DNA from: an uncultured Eubacteriales bacterium
GTDB lineage: Bacteria > Bacillota > Clostridia > Oscillospirales > Acutalibacteraceae
Length of the DNA stretch: 64,000 bases
Reading direction: 5' to 3'
Assembly: GCA_934446475.1 (NCBI GenBank)
Contig: CAKSEH010000007.1
Coordinates: 1-64,000, forward strand
The position numbers and the translations under genes are program-made. A model generated the notes under the pieces. The model saw nothing but the letters and a program-made list of their open reading frames with translations. It did not search any database and was not told the origin of the DNA. Positions 16,040 to 24,773 of this stretch are shown here, one piece after another; within the stretch, counting starts at the first letter, position 1, and each line of letters begins with the position of its first letter.

Positions 16040-17609
16040 GTTTATAGTTTTCTATTGAATAATATATATCGCTTTGCGAAGCCTTAACACTGCTTTCTAT
16101 ACCGCTGTCGTAAAAAAGGATGCCCTTGCGGTATAAAATCGGTATCTGCGGCATTTCGGTAAGTAAATTTCCGGCGACATCCGAAAGGGAAGCATTACCC
16201 GAATAAAAATTACTGATTGCCGCCGAACATATTTCGGATGACGACGGAAGCACCGTACCGTCCTCCGAAACCGAAGGAGGTTCCTTCCCCACTCCGTAAG
16301 CGGCGCTGCCGCCCGGTAAAACGAGTTGGGATATATCCATATTCGGCAAAATATTCATTTCCCCGATATAAAGCTGGAAGTTTCCCGACGCAAGCAAAGA
16401 AGTGTACTCCTCATAGCTTTTCTCGACAACACTTATTCCTATCCCGACTGCCGAAAGTTGCTTTGCTATAAGCTGAGCCGCCCTGACTCTCGAGCTGTTC
16501 TCCCGATTCACGAGAAGTGTATACGACGGGGCTGAACCTGCGGCGTTTATCCGTCTTCCGTCCGAAGCTACTCTATTATAACCTATTTTGTCAAGATTCT
16601 CAATACTTATTTCAATATCCTGAACAGATTTTAGGGATTGAGTGGCAAGACCGTCCTTTAAAGCAGGGTTGAAAAAGCCGTTTGCAGGGGTTGCGTTGTT
16701 ATAATAAGCGTTTGAGCAGATCTGCTGTCTGTCAAGAGCGGACGATATCGCATAACGCATATACTTCCCGGCAAGGTCGCCGTATCCGCTGTTTATGCCT
16801 ATAAAAACAAGGCTGTTTATATTTACATCCGTTCTTTTTCCGCTCATTCTGACAATATTACCGTCCGACAAATCGGCGTAATATATACTTGCCGCTCCTA
16901 CTTCGACATAGTGCGAGACAGAGTCGCTGTCCGGTGCGTCGATAAGTTTTATTTTGGAAATTTCTCCTTTTTCGCCGTAAAAGTGAGAGTTAAGCTCAAA
17001 CGATGTTTTATCCTCGGATATGACATATCTTCCGCAACCGACGGGAGGAACATTGACGCCGTCCGAATCCGTGCCCTTATCGCTGCCCTCTTTTATTATC
17101 GGAAAATCAATAAGATTTAAAAAATAAGGGTCGTTTCTTGTAAGAGAAAATACTACGGTATCTCCACCCTCGGCAACAATGTTTTTTACTTCATAAAGCC
17201 TTGCGGCATAAACTGTAGCAGACGTCTTTGCAAGGTTATATGAATAAATAACATCGTTTGCAGTAACGGCGGAACCGTCCGAAAAGACGGCGGACTTCAG
17301 CGTTATTTTGCAATCGCTGCCGTTTAAATCTGCTGTTTTGGCAAGCCTTAACTGAGAAACATAATTATTATCCGTTTTTACAAGCGGTTCATACAAAAGC
17401 TTGCAAAGCTCACGGTTGATCTCGGTTGACGCAGAGTAAGGATTAAAAGAATCGGAGCGGCAATAAAGAAGGCTGATATCCTTCCTGCCGTTTTTCCCCG
17501 ACACAGCGCCTGCCGACGGCGTATTTTTACCGCCGCCTGATTTGCAGCCAGAAAGCATAGCCGCAATAACAACGCAAAGAAAAAGACAAATCGTTTTTTT
17601 CATACTCAT
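16014..17609 (-). CDS. ABC transporter substrate-binding lipoprotein (family 5, oligopeptide type)
   Basis: About 531 aa. The lipoprotein signal ends in the lipobox MLSGC at residues 20-24, followed by a Gly/Ser-rich linker and a family 5 solute-binding fold (NRELCKLLYEPLVKTDNNYV, LKSAVFSDGSAVTANDVIYSY). Relatives bind oligopeptides, dipeptides or nickel. No permease or ATPase gene is adjacent, so the ligand is unknown. I start at ATG 17609 because AAAAGGT lies 8 bp upstream; a longer start would overlap ymdB. The last residues (LTQMSPAS) are encoded by repeat copy B, so the natural C-terminus has probably been replaced. Confidence 0.85.
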   Translation of the reverse strand: MSMKKTICLFLCVVIAAMLSGCKSGGGKNTPSAGAVSGKNGRKDISLLYCRSDSFNPYSASTEINRELCKLLYEPLVKTDNNYVSQLRLAKTADLNGSDCKITLKSAVFSDGSAVTANDVIYSYNLAKTSATVYAARLYEVKNIVAEGGDTVVFSLTRNDPYFLNLIDFPIIKEGSDKGTDSDGVNVPPVGCGRYVISEDKTSFELNSHFYGEKGEISKIKLIDAPDSDSVSHYVEVGAASIYYADLSDGNIVRMSGKRTDVNINSLVFIGINSGYGDLAGKYMRYAISSALDRQQICSNAYYNNATPANGFFNPALKDGLATQSLKSVQDIEISIENLDKIGYNRVASDGRRINAAGSAPSYTLLVNRENSSRVRAAQLIAKQLSAVGIGISVVEKSYEEYTSLLASGNFQLYIGEMNILPNMDISQLVLPGGSAAYGVGKEPPSVSEDGTVLPSSSEICSAAISNFYSGNASLSDVAGNLLTEMPQIPILYRKGILFYDSGIESSVKASQSDIYYSIENYKLTQMSPAS

Positions 17610-17614
17610 ATATA

Positions 17615-18409
17615 TTACCTTTTTAGAGTTATTTTTCTGAAAATATTTTCCGCACTTATACAATTGCCGCTTTTTTCGTCCACCTCAAAGAGACATCCCG
17701 ATAAAATACAATCTCCCTTTGCAAATTCAAATTTTGCGGTATCGCCGTTTTTAAGCCTATTTATTATTATTCCCTTTTTTACGCCTAAAACCGAATCCTC
17801 AACACCGGTCATTCCAAGGTCGGTAACATATCCCGTTTTATTATTTAAAATTTGAGCGTCCGCAGTCTGAATATGCGTGTGTGTACCGAAGACGGCGGAA
17901 ACCCTGCCGTCAAGATAATAGCCGAGCGCTTTTTTCTCGCTCGTCGCCTCGGCGTGAAAATCAACAAGGATTACCTTCGCCCCGTCAATACGGGCACGCT
18001 CTGTAAGCTCATCCGACGCCTTAAACGGGTCCGACGCCGAAACGGAATCAAGATACACTCTACCGATAAGGTTTATAACGGCGACCGCCGTTTTTCCGGT
18101 ATCGAGCAAACAGTAACCGCTGCCGTATTTTGCATCCATATTGTGCGGTCTGAGTAAAAACGGATTTTCATCTAAAAGCGGATGAATTTCTCTGTGCCTT
18201 AAGGTGTGATTGCCGCCGGTTATAACATCCGCCCCGGCTGCGAATATATCGGATGCGCTCGCAGGAGATATTCCGTTTCGTTCGTCCGAATTTTCGCCGT
18301 TTACTATAACAATATCGGCATTTAATTCCCTTTTAAGCCATGGCAGTTCCTTAACAAGCGCCCTTGTTCCGGCATCTGCGCAAACATCGCCCACAGCAAG
18401 CACCCGCAT
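17615..18409 (-). CDS. YmdB-family metallophosphoesterase
   Basis: 264 aa calcineurin-like phosphoesterase of the TIGR00282/YmdB type. Metal-binding motifs are GDVCADAG at the N-terminus, NGENSDERNGI, GGNHTLRHREI, VDFHAEATSEK and FGTHTHIQTADAQ. The B. subtilis homologue hydrolyses 2',3'-cyclic nucleotides and affects RNA turnover and biofilm switching. It stops 5 bp before the binding-protein gene, so the two are probably co-transcribed. The family usually neighbours rny; here it does not. Confidence 0.88.
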   Translation of the reverse strand: MRVLAVGDVCADAGTRALVKELPWLKRELNADIVIVNGENSDERNGISPASASDIFAAGADVITGGNHTLRHREIHPLLDENPFLLRPHNMDAKYGSGYCLLDTGKTAVAVINLIGRVYLDSVSASDPFKASDELTERARIDGAKVILVDFHAEATSEKKALGYYLDGRVSAVFGTHTHIQTADAQILNNKTGYVTDLGMTGVEDSVLGVKKGIIINRLKNGDTAKFEFAKGDCILSGCLFEVDEKSGNCISAENIFRKITLKR

Positions 18410-18520
18410 TTATAACCCTCCGTTCTTTACAAATAGATATCATAACACAAGCCGGTACTAAATTCAATTCAAATTTTTTAAATATTTTTAAATTACGGCA
18501 AGTTTACGGTAGATTTACAA

Positions 18521-18549
18521 TTGACATAAAAAACGAAATATGGTATCAT
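18521..18549 (+). promoter_or_regulatory. sigma-A promoter of tsaE-tsaB
   Basis: TTGACA (18521-18526), exactly 17 bp, then TATCAT (18544-18549), with tsaE 25 bp further on. The same TTGACA-17-TATCAT arrangement occurs before rplM. Confidence 0.85.
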
Positions 18550-18574
18550 ACTTGGTAAAGGAAAGGGAGCTTTT

Positions 18575-19003
18575 ATGATAAAGCAATTTATTTCTTCCTC
18601 TCCGGGCGAGACCGAAAAAATCGCAGAAGATTTTGCGAAAACACTCGTCGGAGGAGAGGTTATAGCGTTCAGAGGATCCCTCGGTATGGGCAAAACCTGC
18701 TTTGTCAGAGGGCTTGCGAGAGGGCTCGGATTTAAAGGCGAAGTGAATTCGCCCACCTTTGCCATAGTTAATGAATACATCGGCGGAAGGCTTAATCTCT
18801 ACCACTTTGATATGTACAGAGTTGAAAGCTGGGAGGACCTTTATTCCTGCGGATTTTTCGATTATAAAGAACTTGGCGGCGTTATTGCCGCAGAGTGGAG
18901 CGAAAATATCGAAGGAGCTCTTGAAAGCGATACCGTTTACATAACCGTCGAGAGAGACGGCAGCGACGAAAACAAAAGAATAATAACACTTACAAGGGAG
19001 TGA
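18575..19003 (+). CDS. tsaE: tRNA threonylcarbamoyladenosine biosynthesis ATPase TsaE
   Basis: 142 aa P-loop protein with Walker A RGSLGMGKTCFVRGLARGLG, the family motif SPTFAIVNEY, and HFDMYR. It acts with TsaB and TsaD to form t6A at position 37 of ANN-decoding tRNAs. It is followed 6 bp later by tsaB, the usual pair; tsaD is not in this window. GGAAAGGGAG precedes the start. Confidence 0.95.
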   Translation: MIKQFISSSPGETEKIAEDFAKTLVGGEVIAFRGSLGMGKTCFVRGLARGLGFKGEVNSPTFAIVNEYIGGRLNLYHFDMYRVESWEDLYSCGFFDYKELGGVIAAEWSENIEGALESDTVYITVERDGSDENKRIITLTRE

Positions 19004-19009
19004 GCTGCT

Positions 19010-19723
19010 TTGAAAATACTTTGTCTTGAATGTTCGGCGGGGCCTTCATCCGCCGCCGTTATAGAAGACGGTAAGGTGTTTGCAAGCAGCTTTATGAATA
19101 TAAAAACCACCCACTCAAGAACACTTCTTCCGGCGGTTAAATCAATGCTTGATAACTGCCTTATAAGTATTTCGGATATTGACGGGTTTGCGGTTTCAAA
19201 CGGTCCCGGATCATTTACGGGAATAAGGATCGGGATAAGCGCCGTCAAAGGCCTTGCTCAGGCAAAAAAACTGCCGTGCGTCGGGGTCTCCACCCTTCTT
19301 TGTATGGCTTATAATTTTATTTCAAACGAATGTATAGTCTGTTCTGTTATGGATGCAAGATGCAATCAGTTTTACAGTGCGCTTTTCGACATATCCGGCG
19401 GCTGCGTCAACCGTCTTTTTGAAGACAAAGCCTTATCTGCGGATGAGCTCGAAAATGAGATATACGGCATAAGAGAAAAATTCAATAAACCGATTATCGT
19501 CTGCGGTGACGGCGCAGACCTTTTTTACGGTCTGTTATCGGATAAGTCGGGAATAAAAGCAGCCGATGAAGCCTCAAAATATCAGAATGCCGTAGGGATC
19601 GGAATGGCGGCTTACAGAGAATTTACGGAAAACAACACAGTTTCGCCGGAAGAACTTCTCCCCGTTTATTTAAGACTTCCGCAGGCAGAAAGAGAACTTA
19701 AGTTAAAAAAAGGCAAAGCGTAA
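19010..19723 (+). CDS. tsaB: tRNA threonylcarbamoyladenosine biosynthesis protein TsaB
   Basis: 237 aa ASKHA-fold protein. It begins MKILCLECSAGPSSAAVIEDG and carries the conserved SNGPGSFTGIRIGISAVKGLA. It is a non-catalytic partner of TsaD in t6A formation. The family often has a RimI-like gene next; here rpiB follows after 119 bp in which I see no gene. Confidence 0.94.
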   Translation: MKILCLECSAGPSSAAVIEDGKVFASSFMNIKTTHSRTLLPAVKSMLDNCLISISDIDGFAVSNGPGSFTGIRIGISAVKGLAQAKKLPCVGVSTLLCMAYNFISNECIVCSVMDARCNQFYSALFDISGGCVNRLFEDKALSADELENEIYGIREKFNKPIIVCGDGADLFYGLLSDKSGIKAADEASKYQNAVGIGMAAYREFTENNTVSPEELLPVYLRLPQAERELKLKKGKA

Positions 19724-19842
19724 AATTCAAAGTGAAGCCGTCGCCTTGCGAAAATAAGCTCGGACAAGTCGGTAAAGGGCGGCGAGCGAAACCGTAGCAG
19801 ATTCATCTTTTACCGTTTGCCTGAAAAAGGAGTATAAAATTT

Positions 19843-20286
19843 ATGAAAATAGCTATAGGCTGCGACCACGGAGGCGTTGAGCACAAAAATGCCATCGCCG
19901 AGCATCTTAAAAATTCGGGTCACGAAATTGTTGACTTCGGCATTTATGAAGCGAAGGCTGTTGACTATCCGGATATTGCGCTTAAGGTCGCAAATTCGGT
20001 TAAATCGGGCGAATGCGAAAGAGGTATTCTTGTTTGCGGAACGGGAATAGGTATGTCAATGGCGGCAAACAAAGTTAAAGGCATAAGAGCTGCTGCCGTG
20101 AGCGACCATTTCTCCGCAAAGTACACAAGACTTCATAATAATGCAAATATACTGTGCCTCGGAGGCAGGGTCATCGGAATAGGAACCGCTCTTGAGCTTG
20201 CAGACCTGTTTATTAACACTCCGTTTGAGGGCGGCGAACGCCATCAGCGCAGGATTGATAAAATATCAGCAATAGAAAATTTATAA
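19843..20286 (+). CDS. rpiB: ribose 5-phosphate isomerase B
   Basis: 147 aa RpiB/LacA/LacB family protein starting MKIAIGCDHGG. The active-site cysteine and loop are in CGTGIGMSMAANKVKGIRAA, and HNNANILCLGGRVIG follows. It interconverts ribose 5-phosphate and ribulose 5-phosphate. It sits directly before upp (15-bp gap to the chosen start), a common pairing of PRPP supply and pyrimidine salvage. AAAAAGGAG precedes the start. Confidence 0.95.
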   Translation: MKIAIGCDHGGVEHKNAIAEHLKNSGHEIVDFGIYEAKAVDYPDIALKVANSVKSGECERGILVCGTGIGMSMAANKVKGIRAAAVSDHFSAKYTRLHNNANILCLGGRVIGIGTALELADLFINTPFEGGERHQRRIDKISAIENL

Positions 20287-20301
20287 ATGGAGGACTTAAA
20301 A

Positions 20302-20934
20302 ATGCAAAAAAATGTTTTTATTATGGACCATCCGCTCATCCAGCACAAGCTTTCTATCTTAAGGGATGAAAACACGGGTTCAAAACAGTTCCGTGAGCTT
20401 ATAAGCGAAATTGCGATGCTTATGTGCTATGAGTCGACAAGGGATCTTCCCCTTATGGATGTTGAAACAAAGACTCCGATAACAACCGCAAAGACAAAAG
20501 TTCTTGCGGGCAGAAAAATGGCGTTTGTTCCGATTTTAAGGGCAGGTCTCGGTATGGTTGACGGCGTTTTAAGTCTTATTCCTGCCGCAAGAGTGGGTCA
20601 TATAGGTATGTACCGTGACCCCGAGACTCACAAACCTGTCGATTATTACTGCAAACTGCCTGCCGACTTAAACGAGCGTGATGTTTTCGTCCTAGACCCT
20701 ATGCTCGCTACCGGCGGCAGCGCAATAGATGCTGTAAGCAGAATCAAGGAATTCAATCCTAAGCGCATTAAGTTTATGTGCATTATAGCAGCTCCCGAAG
20801 GCGTTGAAGCATTCACAAAGGCTCATCCCGATGTTCCCGTTTACTGTGCGGGACTTGATGACTGCCTTAATGAACACTGCTATATCGTCCCCGGTCTCGG
20901 AGACGCAGGCGACCGTATATTCGGCACTAAATAA
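20302..20934 (+). CDS. upp: uracil phosphoribosyltransferase
   Basis: 210 aa, the family's standard length from this start (MQKNVFIMDHPLIQHKLS). The PRPP-binding loop is VLDPMLATGGSAIDAV and the uracil-binding end is YIVPGLGDAGDRIFGT. It makes UMP from uracil and PRPP. An ATG at 20287 is in frame, but its first codons contain the GGAGG that serves the ATG at 20302, so I use the latter. Confidence 0.96.
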   Translation: MQKNVFIMDHPLIQHKLSILRDENTGSKQFRELISEIAMLMCYESTRDLPLMDVETKTPITTAKTKVLAGRKMAFVPILRAGLGMVDGVLSLIPAARVGHIGMYRDPETHKPVDYYCKLPADLNERDVFVLDPMLATGGSAIDAVSRIKEFNPKRIKFMCIIAAPEGVEAFTKAHPDVPVYCAGLDDCLNEHCYIVPGLGDAGDRIFGTK

Positions 20935-20949
20935 TCTTTTAAAAATCTT

Positions 20950-20984
20950 AATTCCCGTTTTTTCAAAAGGAAAACGGGAATTTT
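20950..20984 (+). terminator. rho-independent terminator of upp
   Basis: Stem ATTCCCGTTTT / AAAACGGGAAT followed by TTTT, just after the upp stop codon. Confidence 0.85.
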
Positions 20985-20985
20985 A

Positions 20986-21025
20986 AACGCCCTCTCATAT
21001 TTATGAGAGGGCGTTCACTTTTTAA
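20986..21025. terminator. bidirectional terminator between upp and ftsH
   Basis: Long perfect stem AACGCCCTCTCATA / TATGAGAGGGCGTT with T-rich sequence on the plus side and TTTAAAATT on the minus side. It lies between convergent genes and is likely used by the ftsH operon as its main stop. Confidence 0.85.
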
Positions 21026-21031
21026 TTCTTT

Positions 21032-22882
21032 TTATTCTTCGCTCATTATTTCCCTGAACTCTTCGCCCGAAATCTTTTCACGCTCAAAAAGAATCTGTGC
21101 AACCTTATGGAGCTTAGGCATAGCGCCGTTTAAGATCTCAAGTGCCTTTTTATACTGAGTCATTACAACCGATTCAATTTCTTCATCGATAATTGCGGCG
21201 GTTTTTTCGGAATAATTCGGAGTTGAAGAGAAATCTCTGCCGAGGAACACTTCGTTATTATCGTGACCGTAAGTTACAAGTCCCAATTTATCGCTCATAC
21301 CGAACTTTGTAACCATTTGCCTTGCAAGCTCCGTTGCACGCTCGATATCGTTTGAAGCACCTGTGCAAACATCGTCCTGCGTGAGCTGTTCGGCGGCCCT
21401 TCCTCCGAGAAGTGAACATATCTGCTCGGTTATCTGATTTTTGGAGGTGTGACCTTTTTCATCTGTCGGCAAATACATAGTATATCCTGCCGCCATACCT
21501 CTTTGAATAATGGATATCTGATGAACAGGGTCCTGACTCGGCAGGAAATAGGAAACAATGGCGTGACCTGCTTCGTGATATGATGTTACCATTTTATCCT
21601 TATCCCTTACAACGTGAGATTTTTTCTCCGTGCCCATAACAACCTTTATGGTAGCCTCTTCTATTTCTTCCTGAGTTATCGCCTTTTTATCGTGGCGAAC
21701 AGCAAGAAGAGCTGCTTCGTTAAGAAGATTTTCAAGGTCTGCACCGGTAAATCCGGAGGTTGATTTTGCTATTGTTTTAAGATCAACATCGGGACCGAGC
21801 GGCTTGCCCCTTGAGTGAACCTTTAAAATATCCTCTCTGCCTTTGACATCGGGATAGTTTACTGTTATCTGACGGTCAAATCTTCCGGGACGCAAAAGCG
21901 CACGGTCAAGAATATCGGGACGGTTTGTTGCCGCCATAACTATTACGCCTTCGTTTGCACCGAATCCGTCCATCTCAACAAGCAACTGGTTTAAGGTCTG
22001 TTCTCTTTCATCGTGTCCGCCGCCGAGACCTGCGCCTCTTTGACGGCCGACTGCGTCTATTTCATCTATAAAAATTATTGCGGGGGCGTCCTTCTTTGCT
22101 TCGGCAAAAAGATCTCTTACTCTTGAGGCACCGACACCTACGAACATTTCAACGAAATCCGAACCTGAAATTGAGAAGAACGGAACCCCTGCTTCTCCGG
22201 CAACCGCTCTTGCAAGTAGCGTTTTACCTGTTCCCGGAGGGCCCACGAGCAACACGCCTTTAGGTATCCTCGCACCGAGGTCGCTGAACCTTTTAGGGTC
22301 TTTAAGGAAATCGACTATTTCTGCCATTTCCTCTTTTTCTTCTTCGGCGCCGGCAACATCCGCAAAGGTGGTTTTCTTACGGTCATCCGCTTTTTTGGCT
22401 TTTGCTTTGCCGAATCCCATTGTTTTATCGGCGCCCATAGCGGAATTCATTCTCTTCATCATAAAGATTCCGAACGCCACCATAATAACAACCATTATAA
22501 TGGTCGGCATCATACTCATAATCCAAGAGGCTTCGCCGCCGCTCTTATAATCGTATTTGATTATTTTGCCGCTTTTTACATTATCCTCGTTGGAATTTAT
22601 CTCAGAGACAGCATCCCTTACATCATTATAAAAAATCGAAGGGTCTGCAACCTTATAACGGTATTCCTTACCCGAAGAATCCGAGCGGAGCTTATAAATA
22701 AGGTCGCCGCTGTAAAGATTGAGCTGATACTCTGATATTTCGTTGTTCTTTACTTTTTCAACTATCTGGTAATACTTAACCTTTGTTGTGTTTGCGGAAA
22801 GGCCGCTCACAATATAGTAAGACAGGATAAGCACCACCGGTATGGCAAGATACAAAAGCACATTGCGAATATTTTTTTTCAA
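21032..22882 (-). CDS. ftsH: ATP-dependent zinc metalloprotease FtsH
   Basis: 616 aa. Two transmembrane helices (about residues 7-28 and 120-142) flank an extracytoplasmic domain. The AAA module has Walker A GPPGTGKT, Walker B IIFIDEIDAVGRQRG and the SRH ATNRPDILDRALLRPGRFD. The peptidase motif is HEAGH. It degrades membrane and short-lived regulatory proteins. It is the last gene of a six-gene operon; hpt is 30 bp upstream and tilS before it, the classical tilS-hpt-ftsH order. Confidence 0.97.
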   Translation of the reverse strand: MKKNIRNVLLYLAIPVVLILSYYIVSGLSANTTKVKYYQIVEKVKNNEISEYQLNLYSGDLIYKLRSDSSGKEYRYKVADPSIFYNDVRDAVSEINSNEDNVKSGKIIKYDYKSGGEASWIMSMMPTIIMVVIMVAFGIFMMKRMNSAMGADKTMGFGKAKAKKADDRKKTTFADVAGAEEEKEEMAEIVDFLKDPKRFSDLGARIPKGVLLVGPPGTGKTLLARAVAGEAGVPFFSISGSDFVEMFVGVGASRVRDLFAEAKKDAPAIIFIDEIDAVGRQRGAGLGGGHDEREQTLNQLLVEMDGFGANEGVIVMAATNRPDILDRALLRPGRFDRQITVNYPDVKGREDILKVHSRGKPLGPDVDLKTIAKSTSGFTGADLENLLNEAALLAVRHDKKAITQEEIEEATIKVVMGTEKKSHVVRDKDKMVTSYHEAGHAIVSYFLPSQDPVHQISIIQRGMAAGYTMYLPTDEKGHTSKNQITEQICSLLGGRAAEQLTQDDVCTGASNDIERATELARQMVTKFGMSDKLGLVTYGHDNNEVFLGRDFSSTPNYSEKTAAIIDEEIESVVMTQYKKALEILNGAMPKLHKVAQILFEREKISGEEFREIMSEE

Positions 22883-22912
22883 AAGTCAAAACTTCCTTTC
22901 AGTGGCTTGTTG

Positions 22913-23455
22913 TTATTTTTCGTAAACGCTCGGCTTTAAAACGCCGACATAGGGTAAATTTCTGTATTTCTCATCGTAATCAAGGCCGTAACCTATAACA
23001 AATTCATCAGGTATTACCTTGCCGATATAATCAGCCTTTATATCTGCCTGACGGTTTTCGGGCTTATCAAGCAGTGTGCATATTTTTATGCTTGCGGCTC
23101 TTCTGTCCGCCAAAACCTTTTTAAGATACGAAAGGGTTATTCCGGAGTCGAGAATATCCTCAACAAGAAGTATGTCACAGCCTTCCGGATTTATATCAAG
23201 GTCCTTCTTAAACTTAACGACACCCGTTGTTTTTACGCCGCTGTATGAGGAAACAGACATAAAATCTATCTGACAATCGCAGGTTATTTCTCTTAAAAGG
23301 TCCGCCATAAATACAACGGCACCCTTTAAGACGCTTACAAGAAGAAGCTTTTTCCCCTCATAATCCTTTGATATCTGTTCCCCGAGCCTTTTGCATATTT
23401 CGGCAAGCTCCTCTTTTGATACAAGTATTTCCTTTACATCATTATTTAACGGCAT
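22913..23455 (-). CDS. hpt: hypoxanthine phosphoribosyltransferase
   Basis: 180 aa type I PRTase. The PRPP motif is LLVEDILDSGITLSYLK, the substrate loop includes VSVLKGAVVFMADL, and the C-terminal signature is FVIGYGLDYDEKYRNLPYVG. It salvages hypoxanthine and guanine to IMP and GMP. The start overlaps the end of tilS by 14 bp. Confidence 0.96.
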   Translation of the reverse strand: MPLNNDVKEILVSKEELAEICKRLGEQISKDYEGKKLLLVSVLKGAVVFMADLLREITCDCQIDFMSVSSYSGVKTTGVVKFKKDLDINPEGCDILLVEDILDSGITLSYLKKVLADRRAASIKICTLLDKPENRQADIKADYIGKVIPDEFVIGYGLDYDEKYRNLPYVGVLKPSVYEK

Positions 23456-24773
23456 CGTTACCGTCCCCCTTAATCACCTGAGTTTTTATAATAAAAATCT
23501 TTTTGCTGTTTTCATCGACCCTGCACCTGAGCGCAGTTCCCTGCCCGAACACCCAGACTACCCCATTTTCGTCTGCCGCAACGGGAACGGACTCCCGCTC
23601 GCTCACAGGGATCTTTTTTTCGCAAAAAAGCTTTTTAAGAGTTTTTGTGCCCGAACCCTCGCTTAATTTTATTTTATCACCGGGCATTCTTGTTCTTACT
23701 ACCAATTTTCCTACTATTTTATCACAGTCAATTGCATTTTTTAAAAACAATCCGTTAACTTTTTCGCCTTTTTTAAACAAAACGTTAACTTTTTCGCTTA
23801 TTTCGGTGCAGTATCGATTCTGAGCGGAAAATTCCGCTTCATCGCATATGCCGAGTTTTCCGTTTAATGAAACGGCATACTTTCCGCCGCTGACGCTTAC
23901 TCTGCCTCCCGAGACCGCAATACCGTAAAGCTCTCTCAGGTGCAGAAAATCAGGCGAGGCGCCCACGGTTTTTTCATAAAACCCTCTGAGCGCCCTTATT
24001 GCGACCGCTCTGTGAAGTTTTGAAAAATTTTCGGTGGAAAGTTCATTATTTAAAAGGCGTTTTTCAAGCTCGGCAGCAGCGGTTTTTTCAAGAAAATCAC
24101 TGTCCTGTGCAAAGCTCTGAACCGCTCTTGAGACCGCCGTTTCAAGTGCGGGATTTATTTCACGCAGCACCGGCACCGCATTATGCCTTATTTTGTTTCT
24201 TGAGTAATCGTCACATAAATTTGTGCTGTCTGTAACAAAAGGGATTTTTTTTAGGCTGCAATACTCTTCTATATCCCGACGGGTACATAAGATAAGCGGA
24301 CGGATAAAGTTATCTCTTTTCGGAGGTATTCCGCAAATACCCTTAAGTCCGCTCCCCCTTGCAAGATTAAAGAGCACCGTTTCGGTGTTATCGGTTGCGG
24401 TATGTGCGGTTGCGACGGCGTCTGTTTTGATACCGTTTAAAAAGTCGTAACGCAATTTTCTTGCCGCAAGCTCAAGACTCAAACGGTGTTCGCTTGCAAA
24501 TTTTGGGACATCGGCGCTGCCGATAAAGAGTTTAACACCCAAAATCTGACACTGCCGTTTTACAAACTGTTCGTCCCTCTCAGCTTCCGCTCCTCTTATT
24601 TTATGGTTAAAATGAGCTGCCGAAAGTTCAAAGCCGAATTCTTTTGAGATATCGCTTAAAGCATACAAAAGCGCCATAGAATCCGCTCCCCCCGAAAGGG
24701 CGACGGTAACGCTTGCGACACTGAAAAGCAAGCCGAATTCTTCTATCGCTTTTAAAATCTTTTCTTTCATCAT
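23442..24773 (-). CDS. tilS: tRNA(Ile)-lysidine synthase
   Basis: 443 aa N-type ATP pyrophosphatase. The PP-loop is SGGADSMALLYALS near residue 28, and ATAHTATDNTETVLFNLARGSGLKG follows. A C-terminal TilS domain is present (LVVRTRMPGDKIKLSEGSGTKTLKKLFCEKKIP). It converts C34 of tRNA-Ile(CAU) to lysidine so that it reads AUA. It overlaps dnaB by 4 bp and hpt by 14 bp, indicating tight coupling. Confidence 0.96.
   Translation of the reverse strand: MMKEKILKAIEEFGLLFSVASVTVALSGGADSMALLYALSDISKEFGFELSAAHFNHKIRGAEAERDEQFVKRQCQILGVKLFIGSADVPKFASEHRLSLELAARKLRYDFLNGIKTDAVATAHTATDNTETVLFNLARGSGLKGICGIPPKRDNFIRPLILCTRRDIEEYCSLKKIPFVTDSTNLCDDYSRNKIRHNAVPVLREINPALETAVSRAVQSFAQDSDFLEKTAAAELEKRLLNNELSTENFSKLHRAVAIRALRGFYEKTVGASPDFLHLRELYGIAVSGGRVSVSGGKYAVSLNGKLGICDEAEFSAQNRYCTEISEKVNVLFKKGEKVNGLFLKNAIDCDKIVGKLVVRTRMPGDKIKLSEGSGTKTLKKLFCEKKIPVSERESVPVAADENGVVWVFGQGTALRCRVDENSKKIFIIKTQVIKGDGNDAVK

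Noticed and set aside
19724..19842. Possible RNA between tsaB and rpiB
   Set aside because: Only weak CGCC/GGCG pairing, no terminator or known motif.
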